28,787 bases of DNA, taken from contig CAYWJT010000034.1 of the NCBI GenBank assembly GCA_964458655.1, positions 1 to 28,787 on the forward strand, written 5' to 3'. The stretch comes from CAYWJT01 sp964458655. GTDB lineage: Bacteria; Acidobacteriota; Aminicenantia; Aminicenantales; Saccharicenantaceae. The notes under the pieces are model-generated. The model worked only from the letters and a program-made list of their open reading frames with translations. It ran no database searches and was not told where the DNA came from. The translations under genes and the position numbers were made by a program. This document shows, one piece after another, positions 5,374-12,845 of the stretch. The first letter of the stretch is position 1, and the number at the start of each line of letters is the position of its first letter.

Positions 5374-7761
5374 TCAGTCTTTCTTAGCCGCCTGGACCGG
5401 GCTCAGGTCGTCGATGAGCCACATGCCCCGGCCGTTGGTGGCTATGACCAGGCAGTTGTCCCGCGGATGGACAGCCAGGTCCCAGACGTAAGACGTGGGC
5501 AGCCCGGAGCCGAGCACCTGCCAGCTGCCGCCGCCGTCGAGCGAGACATAGACGCCTGTGTCCGTCCCCGCGTAGAGGATATCCTTCTTTTTCGGGTCTT
5601 CGCGCACGACGTTTACCGGGCCGCCGGGGATGTCGGCGGCGATGCTCTTCCAGGTCTTGCCGTAGTCGGCCGACTTGAAGATGTAGGGGTTGAAGTCGTC
5701 GTCGTGCCGTCCTATGAGCGTCACGTAGACCACGGCCGGGTCGTACTTGGAGGCCACCACCTTCCAGACGTGCTTGTTGAAGGGCAGGCCGGGCGTAACC
5801 TCAGTCCAGTTCTCGCCGCCGTTTTTCGTAACCCAGACGCGGCCGTCGTCGGTGCCGACGTAGATGACGCCGAACTTGAAAGGCGATTCGTCTATGGCCG
5901 TGATGGTCGCGAACGGTATGGCGTAGGGCCATTTGCCCTGCTGGGCGGTGTTGAAGGCCGTCAGGTCCGGGCTTATCCGTTCCCAGCTCTCGCCGCGGTT
6001 GAGCGAGCGGAAAAGGTACTGGAAGCCGTGGTAGACGATCCAAGGGTTGTGGGCAGAAAGCCGCAGCCCGGCCAGCCACTGTCCTCTGTATTCGGGCTCC
6101 CCGGCCTGGGCCTTGGGGAAGACCGGCTTGCTCGTCCACTGCCCTCGGCTGTATTCGGAACGTTCGAGCCTGCCGTAGAAGCTCGAGGAATAGATGGTGT
6201 TCGGGTCGTTGGGGTCGACCTCGATCAGCGTGCCCTCGCCGCCTGGCGCCGTTTCCCAGACCGGTTCGGCGGACATCTGCCGGCGCCGGCGGGGTTCCTG
6301 TTCCTGGCCCGGCTTGCGCAACGGTATGAGCCCGCGATAGGTGCCCTGGTCCTGGACCGAACCGTAGACATGGAAGGGCGACTGGAAGTCGAAGGCGACG
6401 TTGTAGAACTGGACGGCGGGGATGCCTTTATGGAAATCGCGCCAGGTCTTGCCGCCGTCGTAAGAAATGTTGGCGCCGCCGTCGTTGACGTTGATGAGGT
6501 GGTTGGAGTCGAAGGGGTCGATCCACAGCCCGTGGTGGTCGCCGTGCAGGCCTTCGAAGTAGAGATTGGTGAAGTTGCGGCCTGCGTCGGTCGACTTGGC
6601 CAGCCCCAGGCCCATGATGTAGACCGTGTTCTCGTCGTTGGGGTCGACGCGGATCTGGCCGAAAACCCAGCCGTAGGTGCCGCCGAAGCGTTCGAAGTAG
6701 GGCGCGGCCGGGTTCATCTTGCGCCAGGTCTCGCCGGCGTCGTCGCTGCGGTAGACCTCGGCGCCGACGATGCCCCGCTGGCGAGGCCGGCCGTAGGAGT
6801 CGAGCTCGCCGGGCTGCGGCTCCCTGCCAGGCGTATGGTTGTCCACGAAGGCGTAGATGACGTTAGGCTTGGTCCGGCACAGGTCGATGCCGACCCTGCC
6901 GGTGAATTTCGTGTCGGGCAGCCCGTTCAGCAGCGGCTTCCAAGTCCTGCCCCCGTCTGTGGTCTTGTAGATGTGGTCGCCGTCCTCGGGCACGGGGTCG
7001 CTCCAGCGCCTACGGATGCGGTTCCAGGTAGAGGCGTAGACGGTGTCCGGGTTGGTCGGGTCCATGGCCAGGTCCCAGGCGCCGGTCTTCTCGTCGATGT
7101 AGAGGACCTTCTGCCAGGTCCGGCCGCCGTCGGCGGTCTTGTAGACGCCGCGGTCGGGGTTGTAGGTCCATTCATGGCCGGAAGCCGCGACGTAGACGAT
7201 GTCCGGGTTCTTGGGGTGGATGACGATGCGGCCGATGGTGTAGGTGCCCTCAAGGCCCATGTGCGTCCAGGTCTTGCCGGCGTCGGTTGACTTGAAGACG
7301 CCGATGCCCGGCATGGAGGCCCTGAAGATGTTGGCCTCGCCCGTCCCGACCCAGACGATGTTGGGGTCGGATTCGGCCACCGCGATGTCGCCGACCGACA
7401 GGGTCGGCATGTCGTCGAACAGCGGTTCCCAGGTGGTGCCGGCGTTGACGGTTTTCCAGACCCCTCCTGAAGCGGCCCCGACGTAGAAGACCGTCCTGCT
7501 GCCGAGCGGGACGGCCACGTCGGTGCAGCGGCCGCCCAGGTCGAAGGGGCCGATGAAGCGCCAGCGGACGTCCTTGAAAGGCGTCTGTTCCTTCATCTGC
7601 TTGTGGGCCTCGAACCACTTGAGCCGCTGGCCGGGGTCGGTGTTCTCGACCTTTTTCGGGGCCCTGGCCGCCGGCTTGGCCTGCAAGGCCCAGCCGGCCG
7701 TGGCGAGGCTTAGGGACAAAGCCAGCAAAAGGATGAAGACGCGTCGCAGAGATGATGGCAT
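5374..7761 (-). CDS. Secreted sortilin/VPS10-type BNR (Asp-box) beta-propeller protein
   Basis: Encodes 795 residues with a signal peptide (SLRRVFILLLALSLSLATAGWA, about residues 3-25). I count eleven Asp-box (BNR) motifs of the S-x-D-x-G-x-x-W kind, among them STDAGKTW, TADGGRTW, TTDGGRTW, SDDAGETW, SYDGGKTW, TKNGGENW and SLDGGGSW, each followed by a strand of the type PDIVYVAASG. FRFIGP-like WRFIGPFDLGGR near residue 68 and ATNGRGMWLIDDLSP at the end are typical of the long bacterial 'sortilin-like' proteins, often labelled glycosyl hydrolase without proof of activity. The fold would be two large propellers, exported and possibly bound to peptide or glycan. GGAGGAGGT stands 5 nt before the ATG. 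The gene starts 67 nt after pfkA ends and could be read through from it. It lacks a visible sorting domain at the C terminus (ends VQAAKKD), unlike some homologs that are 1000 residues long. Confidence 0.9.
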   Translation of the reverse strand: MPSSLRRVFILLLALSLSLATAGWALQAKPAARAPKKVENTDPGQRLKWFEAHKQMKEQTPFKDVRWRFIGPFDLGGRCTDVAVPLGSRTVFYVGAASGGVWKTVNAGTTWEPLFDDMPTLSVGDIAVAESDPNIVWVGTGEANIFRASMPGIGVFKSTDAGKTWTHMGLEGTYTIGRIVIHPKNPDIVYVAASGHEWTYNPDRGVYKTADGGRTWQKVLYIDEKTGAWDLAMDPTNPDTVYASTWNRIRRRWSDPVPEDGDHIYKTTDGGRTWKPLLNGLPDTKFTGRVGIDLCRTKPNVIYAFVDNHTPGREPQPGELDSYGRPRQRGIVGAEVYRSDDAGETWRKMNPAAPYFERFGGTYGWVFGQIRVDPNDENTVYIMGLGLAKSTDAGRNFTNLYFEGLHGDHHGLWIDPFDSNHLINVNDGGANISYDGGKTWRDFHKGIPAVQFYNVAFDFQSPFHVYGSVQDQGTYRGLIPLRKPGQEQEPRRRRQMSAEPVWETAPGGEGTLIEVDPNDPNTIYSSSFYGRLERSEYSRGQWTSKPVFPKAQAGEPEYRGQWLAGLRLSAHNPWIVYHGFQYLFRSLNRGESWERISPDLTAFNTAQQGKWPYAIPFATITAIDESPFKFGVIYVGTDDGRVWVTKNGGENWTEVTPGLPFNKHVWKVVASKYDPAVVYVTLIGRHDDDFNPYIFKSADYGKTWKSIAADIPGGPVNVVREDPKKKDILYAGTDTGVYVSLDGGGSWQVLGSGLPTSYVWDLAVHPRDNCLVIATNGRGMWLIDDLSPVQAAKKD

Positions 7762-7802
7762 CGCTACCTCCTCCGTGTCGGATTCGCGCGCATGATATAT
7801 AA

Positions 7803-7832
7803 AAAATATTAGATTTCAGCAGCTCAAGTCAA
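7803..7832 (-). promoter_or_regulatory. Possible promoter of the sortilin-like gene
   Basis: A sharply AT-rich island in GC-rich DNA. On the minus strand TTGACT (7832-7827, overlapping the pfkA stop) is followed by AAATCTAATATTTTTTATATATC, giving -10-like hexamers TAATAT (spacer 15) or TATTTT (spacer 18). Neither spacing is ideal, so the exact -10 is uncertain. Confidence 0.35.
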
Positions 7833-8782
7833 GAGAGAAGTTTCATCAGCCGGTAATCGGTTTCGAACTCGGTCTTCTTTTCGCGGATGGCGACCTCGAG
7901 GGGCAGGCGGGAAACGCCGACTTCGGTCATGTGCACGCAGATATCCGTTGCTCCTTCGAGGAGCGCCTCCACGGCCGCTCGGCCGAGCTTGGCCGCCAGG
8001 ATGCGGTCGAAGGCGGTCGGGCTGCCGCCGCGCTGGACGTGACCGAGCACGACCACCCGGGTCTCGAGGCCGGTCTTCACGGTCACGGCCTCGGCTATGT
8101 CCGAGGCCCGGGCCCGGCCTTCGGCCGTGATGATGATCCAGCTCTTCTTGCCGCGGGCGCTGCCCGCCTTTATCTCCCGGCACATCATCTCGAAGTCGGG
8201 GTCGCGCTCGGGCAGGAGGACCTCTTCGCAGCCGCCGGCCAGGGCGACCTGCATGGCGATGTAACCGCAGAGCCGGCCCATGACCTCGACCACGAATATC
8301 CTCTCCAGGCTCGTGGCCGTGTCCCGGATCTTGTCCAGGGCGTCCAGCGCGACGTTCACGGCTGAATCGGCCCCGAGCGCCATCGCGACGCCGTTCACGT
8401 CGTTGTCGATAGTGGCCGGGATGCCGACCGTCCTCACGCCGTCTTCCAGCGCCAGGAGATGGGCCCCGGTAAGCGAGCCGTTGCCGCCGATAACGATCAG
8501 TCCGTCGACGCGGCTTTCCTGGAGGTTGGCTGCGGCCCGCTCCCTGGCCGAACGGTCCAAGAAGCGCTCCGAGCGGGACGTCTTCAGGATGGTCCCGCCC
8601 CGGCCGATTATGTTGGAGACCGAACGGCGGTCGAGGGGCGTGAAGTCGCCCTCTATCAGGCCCTCATAGCCGCGCCTGACCCCCAGGACCTCGAGCCCGG
8701 CCGCGGTCGCGGTCCTGACGACGGCCCTGATGGCGGCGTTGACGCCGGCGCAGTCCCTGGTCAGGATGCCGATGCGTTTCAT
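7829..8782 (-). CDS. pfkA: 6-phosphofructokinase with a shortened N-terminal glycine loop
   Basis: Encodes 317 residues, the normal length of bacterial PfkA. Recognisable motifs: VNAAIRAVVR near the start, GGNGSLTGA (99-107), PATIDNDVNG (122-131, with the catalytic Asp of TIDND), EVMGRLCGYIA (fructose 6-phosphate binding) and LGHVQRGGSPTAFDR. It phosphorylates fructose 6-phosphate in glycolysis. Odd points: the usual nucleotide loop SGGDAPGMN is reduced to TRDCAGVN (residues 8-15), losing the two glycines, and the Mg-binding GGDGS is GGNGS. The two positions that mark PPi enzymes (Asp and Lys) are Gly and Ala here, so neither ATP nor PPi use can be assigned by motif. AAGGAGGAGG precedes the ATG, and the start overlaps the zinc-ribbon stop by 4 nt (ATGA), so the two are coupled. 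Confidence 0.9.
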   Translation of the reverse strand: MKRIGILTRDCAGVNAAIRAVVRTATAAGLEVLGVRRGYEGLIEGDFTPLDRRSVSNIIGRGGTILKTSRSERFLDRSARERAAANLQESRVDGLIVIGGNGSLTGAHLLALEDGVRTVGIPATIDNDVNGVAMALGADSAVNVALDALDKIRDTATSLERIFVVEVMGRLCGYIAMQVALAGGCEEVLLPERDPDFEMMCREIKAGSARGKKSWIIITAEGRARASDIAEAVTVKTGLETRVVVLGHVQRGGSPTAFDRILAAKLGRAAVEALLEGATDICVHMTEVGVSRLPLEVAIREKKTEFETDYRLMKLLS

Positions 8783-9210
8783 CGCCCTCCTCCTTCACGG
8801 TGATCCTGCCGTCCTCCGCACCAGGGACAGAACCTGAAATCGGCCTGGAGCTCTTTTCCGCAGGCCCGGCAAGACCTGCTTCCCCTCTCCGGCGCTCTCG
8901 GCGCGGCTTCGCGCGATGTTGGGCTCGAACCCCTGTCTTCGCTCGGCCAAACCTCCCGGCCGGCTGTCTTTACGCTTCCGGCATCCGTTCCCTCCGGATT
9001 CCGGCTATCATAAGGCTCAGTCGCGCCGCACTCCCGGCAGCAGAGCGCCGCCTCGCCCTTCCTGACCGGGAAAAGCGGGATGAAGAAGAGGCTCAGGTAG
9101 TGGTCGACCCGGCAGGGGAGCATGGCCGGCCGTCCGCACTCCGGACAGACCCTCGGGCCGCCCTCAAGGAATCTTTTCCTGGGCTGTATCCCGACGATGA
9201 ACAGGAACAT
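8779..9210 (-). CDS. Zinc-ribbon protein, co-transcribed with pfkA
   Basis: Encodes 143 residues. The N-terminal 60 residues match the small zinc-ribbon family (zinc_ribbon_15 type): FLFIVGIQPRK, then CPECG, then FFIPLFPVRKGE, then CCRECG, so two C-x2-C knuckles frame the FFIPLF core. A low-complexity, charged middle (about 70-105) leads to a second ribbon, CRACG and FCPWCG, near the C terminus. Proteins with such ribbons are usually cytoplasmic and of unknown role, perhaps RNA- or protein-binding. No SD precedes the ATG at 9210; instead a perfect TATAAT ends 6 nt before it, which suggests a leaderless mRNA. The last 4 nt overlap the pfkA start, making this the first gene of a two-gene (perhaps longer) unit. 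Linkage to glycolysis is seen only as gene order. Confidence 0.7.
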   Translation of the reverse strand: MFLFIVGIQPRKRFLEGGPRVCPECGRPAMLPCRVDHYLSLFFIPLFPVRKGEAALCCRECGATEPYDSRNPEGTDAGSVKTAGREVWPSEDRGSSPTSREAAPRAPERGSRSCRACGKELQADFRFCPWCGGRQDHREGGGR

Positions 9211-9216
9211 AGCCGG

Positions 9217-9245
9217 ATTATAACAATAATAAGGAGGGAGGCCAA
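9217..9245 (-). promoter_or_regulatory. Promoter of the zinc-ribbon/pfkA unit, leaderless arrangement
   Basis: On the minus strand TTGGCC (9245-9240), 17 nt, then a perfect TATAAT (9222-9217), then six bases CCGGCT, then the ATG start codon. The hexamers match consensus 4/6 and 6/6. Transcription should begin at the start codon. The layout is identical to that of glgC. Confidence 0.65.
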
Positions 9246-9379
9246 TGTGGTTCAGGATGTGTGAAAGGAAGCGCCGTGATTCGCGGCCCGGTTGGTCGCG
9301 GCAAACGGCCCGAGAGGGACGATCACCGGACTCGAGCTTCTCGAACGGCCTTGACGGAGGCCCGGAGGCCGCGACCCGG

Positions 9380-9416
9380 AAAAAAGCGGCGAGCCCTTCC
9401 GCGGGGAAGGGCTCGC
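9380..9416 (-). terminator. Intrinsic terminator of the TonB-dependent receptor gene
   Basis: A perfect 12-bp stem GCGAGCCCTTCC (9405-9416 read on the minus strand) / GGAAGGGCTCGC with a 4-nt loop, followed on the minus strand by CCGC and six Ts (9385-9380). It lies 29 nt after the stop codon. Strong by stem length and T run. Confidence 0.9.
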
Positions 9417-9444
9417 CTGGCTGCGTTGAACTTCGGAACTTGGG

Positions 9445-12400
9445 CTAGATCTGGAAGCGCACCCCCAGCCTGATGACGCGGGGGTTGAGGATCTCGTTGG
9501 CCATGAAGTCGGTGGGGTTCTGGACGAAAGAGCCGTCGTGAACGTAATAGCTGCCGTGATGACGGGCGTACCTTCTGTTCATGATGGCGGAGTTGAACAC
9601 GTTGAAGACGTCGGCCATGAGATACATCCGGGCGGTCTCGCCCAGGGAAACGATCTTCTCGAGGCGCAGGTTGAGGTTGTAGAAGGTCGGCAGGCGCTCG
9701 GTGCCGAATTCCTCGAGGTAGGCGGTGACGCTGCGGCTGAGGGCGTTGGGCGCGTCGTAGTTCACGATGGTCACGGTGTGTGCGATGATGTGTCCCTCGC
9801 GGGCGTTGAAAGCGAAGGAGATGTTGAAATCGTAGGGGAGCTGGTAGAGCCCGGCCAGCTTGAACAGCCAGCGCGAGAACACGTTCATGCCGATCTTGCC
9901 GCTGGCGCCGCCGATGTTGGGCGCCCAGGCCTTGCCGTCGATGGCCCAGAGGTTGGTCGGGTTGAGGTAGCCGTTGTCGCCGTAATGCTCTTTCTGCATC
10001 TGCAGTGTGAAGGAGGCGTTGAGCATCCAGCGGTTGGACAGCCTCTTGTTTACCCTGAGCTCTGCTCCCATGAAATCGCGGTAATAGTCGGGCCGGCGCT
10101 CATAGTACCTGTAGAACCTGTAGGGAACGGAGCTGTTCCAGAGATAATAGGGCTTGCCCGCGCCGTCCTCCGTCGAATGGGGTCCGACGTAGTCGGGTAT
10201 GGTGCCGACCTGGACGTACTCGTCCTTGTCTTCCTTGTCGCCGGTTTCCGGGTCATAGGCCAGGGCCCAGTTGAAGCGGTCGAACTTCCTATAGGTCAGG
10301 TCGAGGGCGGCGCCGAGGTCGGGCAGGAGCTCGCGTTCGAGAGAGAGGATGACCTCCGATGTCCGGGCAGAGTTGACGCTCGGGTCGATGGTGTAGCGGG
10401 AGCCGCTTATCTGCTGGGGGTTGTCGAAGTCGTAGTCGCCCCACATGATGCCGGCCGCGCCGTCGAGGTCGCCGACGAAATTGCCGGAGTCGTCGAACAC
10501 CCGGTGCGGCTGGTAGCTGGAAGCCGTGTACCAGAGCAGCTCATTGACGTCGACGACGCCGTTGGCGTTGTCGTCGAGCCACCAGAAGTTCATCCAGCCG
10601 CCGAGGCCCATGGGCTCGTAATAGCTGGCCTCGCCGGTGCCCATGAAGTCGCCGTACTGGGCGGCGGAAAGCTTGGCGATGGTCTTGCCGTCGCCGAAAA
10701 CGTCATATGTCAGACCGATGCGCGGGGACAGGAAAGACCATTTGTAGTCGCCGGTTATATCCGGGACGTTCAGCCCGGGCAGGACGGCGTCGATGGCCGA
10801 GGTGGCCGTGGCCGAGAAATAGTCCTGCCAGACGGGATGTTCGGGCTCCACCGCCGTCATGGTGAAGGCCGCGATCTTCGGCTTCTGGTAGGTGTAGCGG
10901 AGACCGAGGATCAAGTTCAAGCGGCCGAAGCTGATGGTGTCGCTGGCGTAGCCCGTGTACTCGACGACCTTGTTGTTGTCCTTCCAGCCGCGGGCCAGGT
11001 AGAGCTGTTCTATGCCGGGGACGATGTCGGGCACTTCGTCGCCTGTGACGTCGATGGTGGGGTAGTTGTAGTTGATGCTTTTGTAGATGTTGCCGGGCGT
11101 CGTCGAGTAGTGGGAGCCAGTGCTGTTGCGGTATTCCACGCCGAACTTGAACTCGTGGCTCGCGCCCAGCAGTCTGTCGTTGAAGTAGTTGCCGAGCAGC
11201 CTGAGCTGGGTGGTCGGACGGTCCGCCCCGTAGTTCCAATAGGAATTCTGGTAGATCCCCGTCGTCTCGTCGTAGGCCAGGAATTTCTCGAAGCCTTCGT
11301 CGGCCATGGGCAGGAACGAGAAGCCGCCGCCGCTGAAGACGTACTTGGCCGAGAGCAGGAGCTTGTCGCCGAACATGTGCTCGTCCTCGAGCTTGAGGAT
11401 GGGCGTGCCGAAATAGTACTTGCCCCTCTGATGATAGCCGAGCGGGAACTCATAGCTCGAGGAACGGCCGAACTTCTCCTTGCCGCCCACATGGAGGAAG
11501 GCTTCGAACCTGTTCTGGGGCAGGAGCTGGAAGTTGAGCTTGCCGACATAGTTCTGCAGGAGCGTGTCGTCCTTGTTGCCGTAGATGTTGTTGGTCCAGA
11601 TGTCCTGGACGCCGTAGGAGATCCACCACCAGACCTTGTCTTTGACCATCGGTCCGCCGGCGTTGAAGCCGTAGTCCTTGATGGAGCGGATGACGTTCGT
11701 GCCCCTGACGCCCTCGGCCCGGAGCTCGTCGGTCAGGTTGTTGGCCTGGAACTTCCTGTCGGTCAGGTAGAAACGGCCGCCCAGGCTCATCTTGTTCGAG
11801 CCGCGGCGCGTGACCAGGTTGACCTGGACGCCGCCGGTGGCGATGGTGACGTCGCCGCCGCCGATGGTGATGTTCATCTCGTCGAAGGCGTCGAAGTCGA
11901 AGTAGGTGATGGACGAGACCGAGGACGGGTCCTCGATGCTGGCGCCGTCGATGCTCCAGATCTCCGTTCCGCCGCCCTTGGCGATGAAGCTGGCCATCTG
12001 GCCGGACTCATTGCCTCCGACGTTCTCCCTGTCCACCTGGACGCCGGCGGCCTGCTGCAGGATGACCCAGGGGTCGCGCGAGGTCGGCAGCGACTGCAGG
12101 ACGTCGTAGGAGACCGTCTGGGAGATGGTCGTCTTCTTGGATTCGATGACCGGGCTGGCCGCGGTGACCGTGACCTCCTCTTCCAGTCCGCCCACTTCGA
12201 GCGTGAAGGACAGCTCGGTGTTCATGCCGAGGCTGACGATGATGTCGGAGCGGGTCAGCGTCTTGAATCCCTGCAGCTCGATCTTGACGGTGTAGTCCTT
12301 GCCGGGAGCCAAGGACAAGAAACGGAAATTTCCTTCTTCCGTGGTGACGGCCTTCATGGGCGCGGTCAGCGAACCGGTCAGCACGACCGACGCGCCCGGA

Positions 12401-12513
12401 AGGGGCACCCCTTCCTGGTCCACGACCTTGCCGTAGATGTTGCCCGTTCTCTGCTGCGCCGCCAAGGGCAGGGCGAGAAGCAGGCAGCACATCAGCAAGA
12501 AAAGTTTTTTCAT
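9445..12513 (-). CDS. TonB-dependent receptor, Oar-like, with carboxypeptidase-regulatory domain
   Basis: Encodes 1022 residues. The ATG at 12513 is favoured over the in-frame TTG at 12603: AAGGAAGG lies 6 nt upstream and a clear signal peptide follows (MKKLFLLMCCLLLALPLAAQ). Residues about 22-110 form a carboxypeptidase-regulatory (CarboxypepD_reg) domain with GNIYGKVVDQEGVPLPGASV and FRFLSLAPGKDYTVKIELQG. A plug domain follows (SLPTSRDPWVILQQAAGV, WSIDGASIEDPSS, GGVQVNLVTRRGSN) and then a 22-strand type barrel ending in RVIRLGVRFQI. Such receptors import large substrates, here probably peptides, polysaccharides or a proteolysis product, across the outer membrane with TonB energy; the substrate is unknown. 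An unusual EF-hand-like loop sits at residues 647-658. The leader carries a uORF and a hairpin, and a strong terminator follows the gene, so it is monocistronic. Confidence 0.95.
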   Translation of the reverse strand: MKKLFLLMCCLLLALPLAAQQRTGNIYGKVVDQEGVPLPGASVVLTGSLTAPMKAVTTEEGNFRFLSLAPGKDYTVKIELQGFKTLTRSDIIVSLGMNTELSFTLEVGGLEEEVTVTAASPVIESKKTTISQTVSYDVLQSLPTSRDPWVILQQAAGVQVDRENVGGNESGQMASFIAKGGGTEIWSIDGASIEDPSSVSSITYFDFDAFDEMNITIGGGDVTIATGGVQVNLVTRRGSNKMSLGGRFYLTDRKFQANNLTDELRAEGVRGTNVIRSIKDYGFNAGGPMVKDKVWWWISYGVQDIWTNNIYGNKDDTLLQNYVGKLNFQLLPQNRFEAFLHVGGKEKFGRSSSYEFPLGYHQRGKYYFGTPILKLEDEHMFGDKLLLSAKYVFSGGGFSFLPMADEGFEKFLAYDETTGIYQNSYWNYGADRPTTQLRLLGNYFNDRLLGASHEFKFGVEYRNSTGSHYSTTPGNIYKSINYNYPTIDVTGDEVPDIVPGIEQLYLARGWKDNNKVVEYTGYASDTISFGRLNLILGLRYTYQKPKIAAFTMTAVEPEHPVWQDYFSATATSAIDAVLPGLNVPDITGDYKWSFLSPRIGLTYDVFGDGKTIAKLSAAQYGDFMGTGEASYYEPMGLGGWMNFWWLDDNANGVVDVNELLWYTASSYQPHRVFDDSGNFVGDLDGAAGIMWGDYDFDNPQQISGSRYTIDPSVNSARTSEVILSLERELLPDLGAALDLTYRKFDRFNWALAYDPETGDKEDKDEYVQVGTIPDYVGPHSTEDGAGKPYYLWNSSVPYRFYRYYERRPDYYRDFMGAELRVNKRLSNRWMLNASFTLQMQKEHYGDNGYLNPTNLWAIDGKAWAPNIGGASGKIGMNVFSRWLFKLAGLYQLPYDFNISFAFNAREGHIIAHTVTIVNYDAPNALSRSVTAYLEEFGTERLPTFYNLNLRLEKIVSLGETARMYLMADVFNVFNSAIMNRRYARHHGSYYVHDGSFVQNPTDFMANEILNPRVIRLGVRFQI

Positions 12514-12561
12514 AATGACCTTCCTTGGATTGATTAGTGCGGCACTTTGCCAATTACCCAT

Positions 12562-12579
12562 GGTGTTTGGTTCAACACC
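12562..12579 (-). promoter_or_regulatory. Hairpin in the leader of the TonB receptor gene
   Basis: GGTGTT and AACACC form a 6-bp stem with a 6-nt loop. The stem includes the stop codon of a short upstream ORF and ends 48 nt before the receptor's ATG. It could couple translation of the uORF to readthrough or stability, a leader-regulation arrangement; this is inference from layout. Confidence 0.35.
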
Positions 12580-12616
12580 GGCCCAAAGAGCTTTTGTTCG
12601 CAAGCACCCTATTCAT
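12572..12616 (-). CDS. Short upstream ORF (possible leader peptide) of the TonB receptor
   Basis: ATG at 12616-12614 is preceded by GGAGGAGA, and the frame MNRVLANKSSLGRC ends at TGA (12572-12574), 58 nt before the receptor start. Fourteen residues, no family. The good SD is the main support; the spacing from SD to ATG (about 3 nt) is tight. Confidence 0.3.
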   Translation of the reverse strand: MNRVLANKSSLGRC

Positions 12617-12644
12617 TCTCCTCCAGATATCATATGTCACCTGT

Positions 12645-12673
12645 CTAATATATTAGATTTATAATTTTGTCAA
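12645..12673 (-). promoter_or_regulatory. Promoter of the TonB receptor gene
   Basis: A perfect TTGACA (12673-12668 on the minus strand) followed by TATTAG (12650-12645) after 17 nt, or by TATATT after 15 nt. The AT-rich island contrasts with the GC-rich surroundings. The leader would be about 125 nt and includes the uORF and hairpin. Confidence 0.6.
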
Positions 12674-12772
12674 GATGGCTTTATGATGCGCCCGCCCGGA
12701 CGCTGCGCCGGTTGTTTTTCGTCCGCATCGGGCGAGCCGCGGGCGATGCCGACCCGACGTGCGAAGATGCCG

Positions 12773-12801
12773 TTGAATCCGGGGGCGTTTGATAATAGAA
12801 T
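12773..12801 (+). promoter_or_regulatory. Promoter of the prolyl oligopeptidase gene
   Basis: TTGAAT (12773-12778), 17 nt, TAGAAT (12796-12801; five of six to TATAAT). Start expected near 12808, 38 nt before the ATG. It is divergent from the TonB receptor promoter with about 100 bp between the -35 boxes, so a shared regulator could control both. Confidence 0.55.
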
Positions 12802-12845
12802 CGATACTTAAACGGACGGAGTTCCGTGAAAGGAGAGAGGAGCAC

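Noticed and set aside
3847..7290. 1147-residue open frame on the + strand
   Set aside because: It is antisense to glgC and the sortilin-like gene and crosses their gap. Both real genes have family motifs and suitable starts; a long antisense frame is expected in such GC-rich coding DNA.
9245..9448. 67-residue + strand ORF with an AAGGAGGG site 6 nt before its ATG
   Set aside because: It runs through the minus-strand terminator stem at 9380-9416 and overlaps the promoter of the zinc-ribbon gene; its composition is arginine- and serine-rich without a fold signal. The SD-like bases are better explained as part of the minus-strand -35 area.
9538..12537. 999-residue + strand frame opposite the TonB receptor
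   Set aside because: The minus frame has signal peptide, plug and barrel motifs; the + frame has only valine, glycine and aspartate-rich low-complexity translation.
12535..12560. Second sigma-54-like site (TTGGCAAAGTGCCGCA) before the TonB receptor
   Set aside because: The GG to GC spacing is 9 instead of the invariant 10, and the site lies downstream of a good TTGACA promoter.
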